Below are positions 52,443 to 60,711 of a stretch of 64,000 nt of DNA, one piece after another. Source of the DNA: Fibrobacter sp. UWB2 (GTDB lineage: Bacteria > Fibrobacterota > Fibrobacteria > Fibrobacterales > Fibrobacteraceae); assembly GCF_002210425.1 (NCBI RefSeq), contig NZ_MWQK01000006.1, positions 124,001 through 188,000 on the forward strand, given 5' to 3'. The notes below the pieces were generated by a model that had not been told where the DNA came from, did no database searches, and saw nothing but the letters and a program-made list of their open reading frames with translations. The position numbers and the translations under genes were made by a program. Each line of letters opens with the position of its first letter. The stretch's first letter is position 1.

Positions 52443-52803
52443 TTACTTACCGATCTTATCGAAAGACGGGGTAAGTTGAGAACAATTAGCAGCAACTGCA
52501 GCGGTATAAGTCACGCTATTGCCGTTTGTTGCTGCTGCGGTTGTAACCGTCCACACGTTGTCATTTGCGACAGCGCAATCGTTTAAAGCGACTCTATTCT
52601 TAGCTTGCCATGTAATCGCATTGAATTCGGCAATATCTACTGCAGCTGCAGTGAGTGCCAAAGTTTCACCTGCGGTATAGTCAAAGTTAGTGGTTTGACC
52701 GGCTGTAGATGCGCTCGTGGAACCCGGAGCAACATAGCCGATAAGCTTCCAAGAACCGACCTTATTAGCTTCAGACACATATGCATCCTGCAACTTCACG
52801 TAG
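52443..52803 (-). pseudogene. Silent pilin cassette 1 (no start, leader or N-terminal helix)
   Basis: The minus strand encodes 118 residues homologous to the variable part of the pilin at 49797, beginning YVKLQDAYVSE. Its first 21 bases, starting CTACGTGAAG, are identical to bases 49937-49957 of the expressed gene. Upstream there is no leader peptide or hydrophobic helix, and the frame hits a stop 17 codons back. The two Cys are kept (LNDC and NCSQLTP), as is the end LTPSFDKIG. GTG 52799 has no ribosome site. It has its own hairpin terminator. Best explained as a donor cassette; a decayed pilin gene is the alternative. Confidence 0.82.
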
Positions 52804-52861
52804 TATCTAATGATTTTTCCCTGTTTTTTCGCGAAAAAAGGGCCTTTTTAACAGACGATTA

Positions 52862-52890
52862 TTGACTTAAACGAATCTTTTTTTTATATT
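52862..52890 (+). promoter_or_regulatory. Promoter of the AbrB/PIN pair
   Basis: TTGACT (52862-52867), 17-bp spacer, TATATT (52885-52890), then a palindrome at the expected transcription start. Confidence 0.78.
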
Positions 52891-52894
52891 AAAA

Positions 52895-52909
52895 GTAAGA
52901 AAGTCTTAC
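52895..52909. promoter_or_regulatory. Probable antitoxin operator
   Basis: GTAAGA-AAG-TCTTAC is a perfect palindrome just downstream of the -10 element. AbrB-type antitoxins commonly repress their own operon from such sites. Confidence 0.65.
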
Positions 52910-52918
52910 GGAGGCTCT

Positions 52919-53173
52919 ATGGAAACCTTGGAAATCACAAGTCTCTCAACAAAGGGACAAGTTGTCATTCCTAGAAACATTCGAAATCAATTGAATCTAG
53001 ATATCGGGGATAAGTTGATTGTCGTTTGCGATGGCTCGAACATCTTGCTCAAGCCGGTTCTCAAGCCTAGTATGTCCGAATTCAAGTCTCTTATTGAAGA
53101 AACTGACAAAATAGCAAAGGATCTTGCAACGACGCCTGAAATGTTGAGCACATTCATCAAGGATAATCGATGA
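52919..53173 (+). CDS. AbrB/MazE-type antitoxin
   Basis: An 84-residue protein with an N-terminal SpoVT-AbrB swapped-hairpin domain (TSLSTKGQVVIPRNIRNQLNL, then GDKLIVVCDGSNILLKP). The C-terminal ~35 residues are helical and would wrap the toxin. GGAGG precedes ATG. Its last four bases overlap the PIN gene (ATGA), the usual antitoxin-first order. Confidence 0.9.
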   Translation: METLEITSLSTKGQVVIPRNIRNQLNLDIGDKLIVVCDGSNILLKPVLKPSMSEFKSLIEETDKIAKDLATTPEMLSTFIKDNR

Positions 53174-53586
53174 ATGTTGTTATCGACACGAATGTTCTCA
53201 TTTCAGGTATTTTTTGGAATGGATCACCGCGAAAGTTTTTATCGCTCGTTTTTCGACAGGATATAAAGCCGTATGCAACAATAGACATGATGGCGGAATA
53301 TTGCCGTATCATAGACAAAATTGCAAAAAAGCGCCCTGACATCGCCGCAAAATGGAAAAGCCAAATTGCAAAGGTGATGACCATTATCGAAAAAAGTGAA
53401 ACGGTCGACATATGCAGGGATCCCAAGGACAATATGTTTTTGGAATGTGCTATTGCGGCAAGCGCTTACTATTTGGTAAGTGGTGATTCAGATTTACTAG
53501 TATTAAGGGAATTCAAGAAGATTCCAATCGTTACAGTAAATCAATTTTTTGATGCGCACCCAGAATACGAAGTGACTGAAGCTTAA
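53170..53586 (+). CDS. PIN-domain toxin
   Basis: A 138-residue predicted Mg-dependent ribonuclease of the TIGR00305-like toxin family. Acidic residues are in place: VVIDTNVLISG at the start, CRDPKDNMFLECA in the middle and SGDSDLLVL near the end. It is coupled to the AbrB antitoxin gene. It lies between the two silent pilin cassettes, and may stabilise this region against loss (inference). Confidence 0.9.
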   Translation: MNVVIDTNVLISGIFWNGSPRKFLSLVFRQDIKPYATIDMMAEYCRIIDKIAKKRPDIAAKWKSQIAKVMTIIEKSETVDICRDPKDNMFLECAIAASAYYLVSGDSDLLVLREFKKIPIVTVNQFFDAHPEYEVTEA

Positions 53587-53602
53587 TGAATGATTAACTA
53601 TA

Positions 53603-53638
53603 CAAAAAAAGAGAACCCCGGTTGGAGCTCTCTTTTTA
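53603..53638 (-). terminator. Cassette 2 terminator, copy of the pilin terminator
   Basis: Minus strand: AAAAAGAGAGCTCC-AACC-GGGGTTCTCTTTTTTTGTA, one mismatch to 50352-50386. The AbrB/PIN operon converges on it. Confidence 0.85.
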
Positions 53639-53656
53639 AGTTCGTTCGTTATGGAA

Positions 53657-54023
53657 TTACGTGCCGGAATTATTGCCAATTGCAGTAAAGCTAGGAGTCA
53701 GAGTGCCGCAAGCACCAGTAGCTCCGTCAGGGGTTGCTGCAACATGTGTAAGGGTTCCCGATGTAGCTGTGTTTTCTGCACCTGTTTTAGTGGTTGTGAC
53801 AGTCCAGCTTTGACCTGATGCGCAATCATTCATCTTACCATTGGATGTTGCAGTCCAAACTTCGCTAGTACTTGCTGTGAGCACTTCTGTATAAGTGAAT
53901 GTATTTGTCACCCAACCGGCATCACCCTTCTTTCCAGGAGGAACATAACCAATTGCGGCGAAGTTGCCGATTTCTTCCTTTTCCGCAGCATACGCATCCG
54001 CCAACTTCACGTAGGTTCCGGCT
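53657..54023 (-). pseudogene. Silent pilin cassette 2 (no start, leader or N-terminal helix)
   Basis: The minus strand encodes AGTYVKLADAYAAE and about 110 further residues homologous to the expressed pilin's variable region. Its 5' edge shares a 22-base identical block with 49928-49949, starting AGCCGGAACC. Its 3' edge shares GTAATTCCAT.AC and then the whole terminator with the expressed gene. The two Cys (MNDC and ACGTLTP) and the end LTPSFTAIG are retained. No leader, hydrophobic helix, promoter or ribosome site is present. Homology at both edges makes it a well-formed donor for gene conversion into 49797. Confidence 0.85.
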
Positions 54024-54027
54024 ATTA

Positions 54028-54055
54028 TTGACCATTTTTTCCCATTTTATATATT
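54028..54055 (+). promoter_or_regulatory. Promoter abutting the second DUF3791 gene
   Basis: TTGACC (54028-54033), 16-bp spacer, TATATT (54050-54055), then seven bases (TCTCAAT) and ATG 54063. It starts only five bases from the 5' edge of cassette 2, on the other strand. Confidence 0.65.
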
Positions 54056-54062
54056 TCTCAAT

Positions 54063-54275
54063 ATGGAAAAACAAATAGCGTGGACGGTCGCTGCTATTAG
54101 TGAATTTGCTAAGGCGAAAGAGCTTTCACCCAAACAAGCTTTTAATTATCTGAGACTTTTTAAAGGAATGGATTTTCTAGAAAAGCATTATGAGGCAGAA
54201 CATTTGCTCTCTTTTGACGATACCGTTGATGATTTGACCGCAATCTGTCAAAGAAACGGTGGACTCATTCAATGA
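54063..54275 (+). CDS. DUF3791-type small protein, second copy
   Basis: A 70-residue protein: QAFNYLRLFKGMDFLEKHYEAEH and the DUF3791 end TVDDLTAICQRNGG. It resembles the copy at 47086 along its length. The DUF3990 gene expected next is absent, leaving only 22 bases before the remnant of the third module gene. It may be an orphan remnant of a toxin-antitoxin-like module. Confidence 0.72.
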   Translation: MEKQIAWTVAAISEFAKAKELSPKQAFNYLRLFKGMDFLEKHYEAEHLLSFDDTVDDLTAICQRNGGLIQ

Positions 54276-54297
54276 TTTTTGATCGCGGATTTCATGC

Positions 54298-54531
54298 ATG
54301 ACCCCACAACAGGAATTTCTCGTTGAGGGAATTGTCAGCGACATGGCCAAATGGTTGATGGAAGATCGCAATCTATCGCTATAGGCTGCGCTAAGTCTCA
54401 TCTACAATTCAAAAACTTTTGAACTATTGCAAAATCCAGCAACAGGCCTTTGCACGGAAAGTTCTGCTTACAATTACGATTTGTTAGATTCTGAGTTAAA
54501 AAACGGAAAAATAATTCAGATGGATTTTTAA
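54298..54531 (+). pseudogene. Broken copy of the third module gene (in-frame TAG)
   Basis: Translation gives EFLVEGIVSDMAKWLMED.. then TAG at 54382-54384, followed in the same frame by AALSLIYNSKTFELLQNPATGL. Both halves align with the intact protein at 47586 (AFNFVYKSKIFDSLNDPSTGL), so a sense codon has become a stop. The C-terminus has also diverged. Confidence 0.78.
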
Positions 54532-54649
54532 CAATCCCGTCCGAAAATAATGTTGCGGCATCTCACGTTATTAGGTAAAATGTTTTTGTGTCCGCCCTTT
54601 TTTGCCGTCAATTAATTATTTTTATTGAGTCAGATTTCAAGGACATTTT

Positions 54650-55177
54650 ATGCATAGCAAATCGTTGCTGGGGAGCGCGATGAAAAAGCAAGGATTCACT
54701 CTTGTCGAGTTGATGGTTGTGATTGTAATCATAAGCATCCTCAGTACTGTTGCCGTTCCAAAGCTGTTCGGCATGATTGCCAAGTCGAAGGCTTCCGAGC
54801 TTAGCCCTGCGGCCAAGACCTACATTAAACTGCAAAACTCCTACATAGGCGAGAGGCATATGCTAGGCTCCTGGGCTGTCATTGGGTACATCAGCCCTGG
54901 CACAAGGGTATCGGCGGACTCCTCTGTAACCACTAACTTTTGTTATGGAAGTGGTGATATAAGGGGGAATGGTGCCGACGCTTCTGTCGCTATTGAGGCG
55001 AATTCCGTTACTGTTGGCTGGGTTGCGACAAGCCGGGTTGCACTGAACGATGTTCCCAAGAACTCATCCTGGACGGTTTCTATCGCGGTTGACAACGCAG
55101 GCGTGTTCCGGTACACGGCGACAGTTCCGACGGATGGTGAAGTTCTAACTCCGACATTTACCCAGATAGTGCATTGA
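54650..55177 (+). CDS. Second complete type IV pilin, divergent
   Basis: A prepilin of 175 residues from ATG 54650, or 165 from ATG 54680. The pilin core is MKKQGFTLVELMVV with Gly-Phe cleavage site and Glu at mature position 5, then VPKLFGMIAKSKASE as in the pilin at 49797. ATG 54650 has AAGGA six bases upstream and gives a 15-residue leader; ATG 54680 gives the usual short leader and has GGGAG four bases upstream. The variable region aligns at IGYISPGT, SRVALND and VLTPTFTQI, but both Cys found in the other copies are replaced. No strong promoter is visible. It may be a minor pilin or a decaying copy. Confidence 0.85.
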   Translation: MHSKSLLGSAMKKQGFTLVELMVVIVIISILSTVAVPKLFGMIAKSKASELSPAAKTYIKLQNSYIGERHMLGSWAVIGYISPGTRVSADSSVTTNFCYGSGDIRGNGADASVAIEANSVTVGWVATSRVALNDVPKNSSWTVSIAVDNAGVFRYTATVPTDGEVLTPTFTQIVH

Positions 55178-55201
55178 TTAAAGGCTTTCTATCGCAAAGG
55201 G

Positions 55202-55272
55202 AATATTCCCGTTCGGGAATATTTTAGAAATTTCTGTATAGTGGAACGTTGATTTTCCCGTTCGGGAATATT
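55202..55272. promoter_or_regulatory. Two operators flanking the hipB-like promoter
   Basis: AATATTCCCG-TT-CGGGAATATT (55202-55223) is a perfect palindrome; a second copy at 55251-55272 keeps the right arm and most of the left. A TATAGT -10-like element lies between them at 55237-55242. This fits autorepression by the encoded helix-turn-helix protein. Confidence 0.75.
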
Positions 55273-55283
55273 ATGTTTAGAGT

Positions 55284-55502
55284 ATGGAAATTCAATCGCT
55301 CAAAGATATATCATCGCAGATTAGGGCTCGCCGGAAAAGTCTTGGGTTTACTCAGGCTGAGTGCGCTGCATTTTGTGGGGTCGGAGTCCGTTTTCTTTCT
55401 GAATTGGAAAACGGCAAAGAGTCCATACACTTGGGAAAAACGCTTCAAGTGTTGAAAATGCTAGGCTTGAAATTGCAATTGTTTGAGAATGGAGCTGAGT
55501 GA
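55284..55502 (+). CDS. HipB-like helix-turn-helix antitoxin/regulator, orphan
   Basis: A 72-residue XRE-family protein: LKDISSQIRARRKSLGFTQAECAAFCGVGVRFLSELENGK, then KTLQVLKMLGLKL, the pattern of HipB/Y4mF-type antitoxins. Its TGA stop overlaps an ATG (TGATG) as in hipB-hipA pairs, but the following frame gives only MKLAVL before running into a terminator repeat and the antisense of the GH3 gene. The toxin kinase is therefore missing. Confidence 0.82.
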   Translation: MEIQSLKDISSQIRARRKSLGFTQAECAAFCGVGVRFLSELENGKESIHLGKTLQVLKMLGLKLQLFENGAE

Positions 55503-55528
55503 TGAAATTAGCGGTTTTGTTCTTTTTC

Positions 55529-55563
55529 AAAAAAAGGAGAACCCCAATTGGAGTTCTCTTTTT
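55529..55563 (-). terminator. GH3 terminator, third copy of the pilin-type terminator
   Basis: Minus strand AAAAAGAGAACTCC-AATT-GGGGTTCTCCTTTTTTT, three differences from the pilin terminator. It serves the GH3 gene and marks the right edge of the island. Confidence 0.8.
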
Positions 55564-55567
55564 CTTT

Positions 55568-57631
55568 TTAGTACCTCAACCCAAATCCGTATGGGTAGAG
55601 TCCCTTTTTCCCATCGCCAACGTTGATCGGGATTTGCTTGGCGTCTTTGGGCCAAGTGTGGGGGAGTTTGCCCGTGGGCTTGACTTTGCCAAAGAGCACG
55701 TCTGCAACACCTGCGCCTTCGCTGCCGGGGAGCCATGCGACGACGAATGCGTCGGCGGCGTTGATGAGCGAGGTGATGGGGAGCGGGCGACCGGTGATGA
55801 GTACGACGGCGACTTTGTGGCCTGCTTTTTGCCATTCTTTAATTTGTGCGATGTCGCTGTCGGTGCTGTTGAACGACATGTCGGTTCTGGCTTTCTTGGT
55901 GATGATTTTGTTGTTGAAATCGTCACCGCGGTAGTCGCCGAACCACTCGGCGTACGGAACTTCGCCGATAACATAAATGATGGTCTTTGCTTCTTCGGCG
56001 GTGGCGACGCGTGCGCCATTGGCAACTTCGTCGAAGCCTGCTTGGATTGATGTTGCGCCGGGGACGTTTTCCATGGTGCCTTGCCAGCCTTGTGTCCAAG
56101 CTCCGCACTGTAAGCCGGAATTGTTGGCATGTGTTCCGGTCACAAAAATCTTGTCTGTAGTCTTGAGCGGGAGAACCTTCTTATTCTTGAGAATGACGAG
56201 ACTCTTCTGCACGGCTTCGCGGGCGAGTTGGCGGTGAGCGGTACTGCCGATGTTCTTTGTGACGCCAACGTAAGCGGCTGGGCCGCTTGGATTGTCAATC
56301 CTGCCCGCGCGGATTTTTGCACGTAAGATTCTGCGGCAAGCGTCCTTGACGCGTTCTTCGCTAATCGCACCCGATGCAACGAGCTCCTTCATGCTGCGGA
56401 CAAATGCTTCTGCTGATTGCGGAACCATTGCCATGTCGAGGCCTGCGTTGATGGCGTTCTTGATGGCGTCCTTCGAAGAAATCCCGGTGACGAGTCCGGG
56501 CGAGTAGTCGCCTGCGGCGCCTGGCGTTGTCGAGCTTTCGATGCCTTCCCAGTCGGCGATGACGTAGCCGTCAAATGCAAGTTCGGTTTTGAGAATGCCC
56601 GTAATTTTTGCGGAGTCTACGTGCTGGTGGATGCCGTTTACCTGGTTGAAACTTGCCATGACGCTGAGTGCGCCTTGTTCAACGCCCGCTTCGTAAGGCG
56701 GTAAATACTTTTGACGAAGGATTTTGTCTGTCATGATGGCGTTCCCGCGGTCGTAACCGTTATCTGTGGCACCGTCGCCAATGAAGTGCTTGAGCGTGGT
56801 GATGACGCGCCATTCGGCATCATTGTTGTCGCCTTGCTGGCCTCGTACAAATGCCGCACCGAGGTCTACGGCGAGTTCTGTAGTTTCGCCAAAACCTTCG
56901 TACACGCGGCCCCAGCGTTCGTCTTGCGGAACAGTGATGGCGGGGGCGAAGTTCAAGTCGATGTGCGCGGCCCACATTTCTTCGGCGACGGCCTGTCCGA
57001 TTTTACGAACGAGTGCGGAATCTCGCGTGGCGCCGAGCCCGATGTTATGCGGGAAGATTGTTGCGTTATTCACGTCAGCGACGCCGTGGACGTTGTCCTT
57101 GCCGTAGGTGACCGGAATTTTTTGTTTCCAGGCGTTCGCGTAAAAGTCTGCCGTGTAAGCGCCGCCGCCTTCAAGAGCAGAACCGCAGATGCTGTTGCCG
57201 CATTTTACGGCCGGTGCTTTGGCTTGTGTCATTTGGGCAATCATGTCGTCGAGCGTCATTTTAGCCATGATGCTATCGATGCGGTTTTCAATCGGGTCGC
57301 GCTTGAGGGTGATGTTGCCGTAATTCTTGTTGGGGACGACGCTGAGCGTTTCGGGGAGGAATCCCGTCTTGCGCACGATGAGGCTTTGGCCTCTTTTTTT
57401 CAATGCTTTTTTGCCGGCGGTGCTCAGCTTGGCTTTGTCGAAGTCGAAAGCGCCTTTTTCGTCCGAGAGAGTACGCGCGCTTGATAGCAGGTTCGGGAGA
57501 GCCCTAACGGTAACGGTGGCGTCCTTGATCGGTGCGCCAGATTCGTCGATGACGGTCCCCTTGATTCCTGCGTGTGTGAGCGCGAAAGATGCGACTGCGA
57601 AAAACCCAATAGCTGATAATTTCATATTCAT
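55568..57631 (-). CDS. Secreted GH3 beta-glucosidase with N-terminal carboxypeptidase-regulatory-like domain
   Basis: A 687-residue exported enzyme. A signal peptide (about 1-21) is followed by a regulatory-like beta domain (GTVIDESGAPIKDATVTV, to ~110). The GH3 barrel covers ~115-460 with KHFIGDGATDNG and the nucleophile Asp360 in GYVIADWEG. The C-terminal alpha/beta sandwich starts near VQKSLVILKNKKVLPL and contains VVAWLPGSEGAGVADVLFGKVKPTGKLPHTW. It should release glucose from cello-oligosaccharides, complementing the GH5 enzyme. ATG 57631 (MNMK) has TATATT six bases upstream. Confidence 0.94.
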   Translation of the reverse strand: MNMKLSAIGFFAVASFALTHAGIKGTVIDESGAPIKDATVTVRALPNLLSSARTLSDEKGAFDFDKAKLSTAGKKALKKRGQSLIVRKTGFLPETLSVVPNKNYGNITLKRDPIENRIDSIMAKMTLDDMIAQMTQAKAPAVKCGNSICGSALEGGGAYTADFYANAWKQKIPVTYGKDNVHGVADVNNATIFPHNIGLGATRDSALVRKIGQAVAEEMWAAHIDLNFAPAITVPQDERWGRVYEGFGETTELAVDLGAAFVRGQQGDNNDAEWRVITTLKHFIGDGATDNGYDRGNAIMTDKILRQKYLPPYEAGVEQGALSVMASFNQVNGIHQHVDSAKITGILKTELAFDGYVIADWEGIESSTTPGAAGDYSPGLVTGISSKDAIKNAINAGLDMAMVPQSAEAFVRSMKELVASGAISEERVKDACRRILRAKIRAGRIDNPSGPAAYVGVTKNIGSTAHRQLAREAVQKSLVILKNKKVLPLKTTDKIFVTGTHANNSGLQCGAWTQGWQGTMENVPGATSIQAGFDEVANGARVATAEEAKTIIYVIGEVPYAEWFGDYRGDDFNNKIITKKARTDMSFNSTDSDIAQIKEWQKAGHKVAVVLITGRPLPITSLINAADAFVVAWLPGSEGAGVADVLFGKVKPTGKLPHTWPKDAKQIPINVGDGKKGLYPYGFGLRY

Positions 57632-57735
57632 CCCTTGAATATAAAACTATACTCAAATTTTCCATGGGGCGAAAAAAGAGTAAAGATTCTTGTGTACTTT
57701 AGGAAACGAATAAAATTGTCTGTGTTTTTCAGAAT

Positions 57736-57770
57736 AAAAAAATAGCGCCATCTTGTGAGATAGCGCTATT
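57736..57770 (-). terminator. Terminator of the CAU tRNA
   Basis: Minus strand AATAGCGC..GCGCTATT stem followed by a run of T, starting two bases after the tRNA. Confidence 0.8.
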
Positions 57771-57772
57771 AG

Positions 57773-59270
<1,498 letters not shown>

Positions 59271-59427
59271 TGGTTTTTATACACTCCAAATAAAAATTTA
59301 CCTACAAAAATAGGTATGTATAAATTTATTTATTTAAATTTCAATCGAAAGGGTGTATCTTATTTTTTTTCGTAATAAAGCGTCCTTTTCAACGTTTTCT
59401 AAAATAACTTCATCTGAAGGATACAAA

Positions 59428-60483
59428 ATGAAGAAGATTTTCATTGCTGCTTTGGCTACTGCCGTCGCCCTGACGGTGACTGGCTGTAAGGGTACGAACG
59501 AAAAGCGCGGCGACGAACACCTTAAGGAAGGCCGTTTCCGCAATGCCATCAACTCCTATATTGAAGCAAAGAAGAAGGGCAAGATGTCCGATGAATTCTT
59601 TGACAACTTCACCCTCGCTCTTGTGCGTGCGGGTGATATGGAATCCAAGAAGGACTTGAGCAGCGACCTTATCAACAACTACTTTGACAAGGCTACAACC
59701 AATATCCCGAATGTCAAGGAAGACGCTACTATTGAAGAATACGTGAAGACGCTCGGCGAAATCGGTAAGCGCCAGGCCGCACAGGAAGGTGTTGACTTCG
59801 CTACGATTATCAACGCTTTCGCAAAGATTGACTCTGCTGAAAAGGTTGCAAAGACCCGCCACGTTGGTGAAGCAGCCATCAAGAGCATCCGCGAAGAAAC
59901 CGAAAAGCTTTATGTTGCTCGTAACCTTCCGGAAGCTAATTCCGAAGACGATCCGGTCGTGAAGGAATACATGCTCCTCCGCATGGAAGCTATGGCTCCG
60001 ACGAATCAGGACGTCCAGACGGCCTTGAACAAGAGCCGTAAGACTACTCGTGGCTACTTCCTCATCTTCGGTGAAAACATTCCGGATTTGAGCGGTAAGC
60101 ATCTCGTGGACAAGTGGGGCTACGTGATGGCTCTCCCGAGCATCAAGCCGTCCAAGAATGGTTTCTCTTGCGAACTCCAGTTCTGGGCAACGACGGGTAA
60201 CAACACTGATCTCGATCCGTCCAAGATCAAGCTCGTCTCTACCGATGGCAAGGAAGTCTATGCCAAGGGTAATACGGGTTGGTGCGAAGCCGAAGTTCTC
60301 GTTGGCAAGAAGGGCGACGAAAAGATTGAAAAGAAGCAGAAGAAGTTCAAGGGCAAGGGCAAGTTGATGAACGAATTCCAGTGCTCTGTGAATGTCAGCT
60401 TCTCTTACCCGAAGGGCTTCGTTCCGGACTACATCCAGTACAAGGATGAATATAGCGAAGGCAGAAAGTACCTCGGTCACTAA
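59428..60483 (+). CDS. Predicted lipoprotein, unknown function
   Basis: A 351-residue lipoprotein with lipobox VTGC followed by KGTNEKRG. The N-terminal half is helical and TPR-like (GDEHLKEGRFRNAINSYIEAKKKG). The C-terminal half (about 215-350) is a beta-rich domain with a Cys pair (CELQFW, GWCEAEV, FQCSVNV) and a very basic loop KKGDEKIEKKQKKFKGKGK. AAGGA precedes ATG 59428; an upstream in-frame start gives no signal peptide. Followed by a strong terminator, monocistronic. I recognise no named family beyond the repeat-like segment. Confidence 0.83.
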   Translation: MKKIFIAALATAVALTVTGCKGTNEKRGDEHLKEGRFRNAINSYIEAKKKGKMSDEFFDNFTLALVRAGDMESKKDLSSDLINNYFDKATTNIPNVKEDATIEEYVKTLGEIGKRQAAQEGVDFATIINAFAKIDSAEKVAKTRHVGEAAIKSIREETEKLYVARNLPEANSEDDPVVKEYMLLRMEAMAPTNQDVQTALNKSRKTTRGYFLIFGENIPDLSGKHLVDKWGYVMALPSIKPSKNGFSCELQFWATTGNNTDLDPSKIKLVSTDGKEVYAKGNTGWCEAEVLVGKKGDEKIEKKQKKFKGKGKLMNEFQCSVNVSFSYPKGFVPDYIQYKDEYSEGRKYLGH

Positions 60484-60511
60484 TTCATAACGGAATTTAA
60501 AGAATTGCTAA

Positions 60512-60547
60512 GGGCTCGCCGCGCGGATGCGCGGCGGGTCTTTTTTT
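60512..60547 (+). terminator. Terminator after the TPR-like lipoprotein
   Basis: CGCCGCGC-GGAT-GCGCGGCG followed by GGTC and seven T. Confidence 0.85.
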
Positions 60548-60585
60548 GTGCGTGCGGTAAGATTGTTTGCGCTGCCTCCGTCACC

Positions 60586-60632
60586 TTGAGACCCGTTAGG
60601 GGCGAAAGGTCCAGTAAAGTCTCGCCATACAA
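60586..60632. repeat. Diverged copy of the GTCATCCTGAG..AGTAAAGTCT repeat
   Basis: GTCACCTTGAG, then GCGAAAGGTCCAGTAAAGTCTCG, related to the elements at 36666 and 49341. Confidence 0.5.
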
Positions 60633-60659
60633 AAAAAATCCCCGGCGTTTACCGGGGAG
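60631..60659 (-). terminator. Terminator of the porin-like gene
   Basis: Minus strand CTCCCCGG-TAAACG-CCGGGGA followed by eight T. Confidence 0.82.
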
Positions 60660-60680
60660 CTAAAACGTTTTCAAGAGGGC

Positions 60681-60708
60681 GATGCCCGCTCGGAGGCGGG
60701 CATGACAA
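60681..60708. repeat. REP-like palindrome (GATGCCCGC..GCGGGCATGACA)
   Basis: GATGCCCGCTCGGAGGCGGGCATGACAAAT just beyond the stop of the porin-like gene and before its terminator. Confidence 0.72.
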
Positions 60709-60711
60709 ATA

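Noticed and set aside
52803-52840. A K-K-Q-G stretch upstream of cassette 1, like the pilin leader MKKQG
   Set aside because: Only four residues match, there is no start codon and the DNA is not clearly homologous; chance cannot be excluded.
54650-55177. Second pilin gene as another silent cassette
   Set aside because: It has a full leader, cleavage site and N-terminal helix with a ribosome site, so it is a complete gene, although divergent and lacking the Cys pair.
55499-56050. Open frame starting at the hipB overlap and running 183 codons, as a possible hipA
   Set aside because: After six codons it enters the terminator repeat and then the antisense of GH3; no HipA motif is present.
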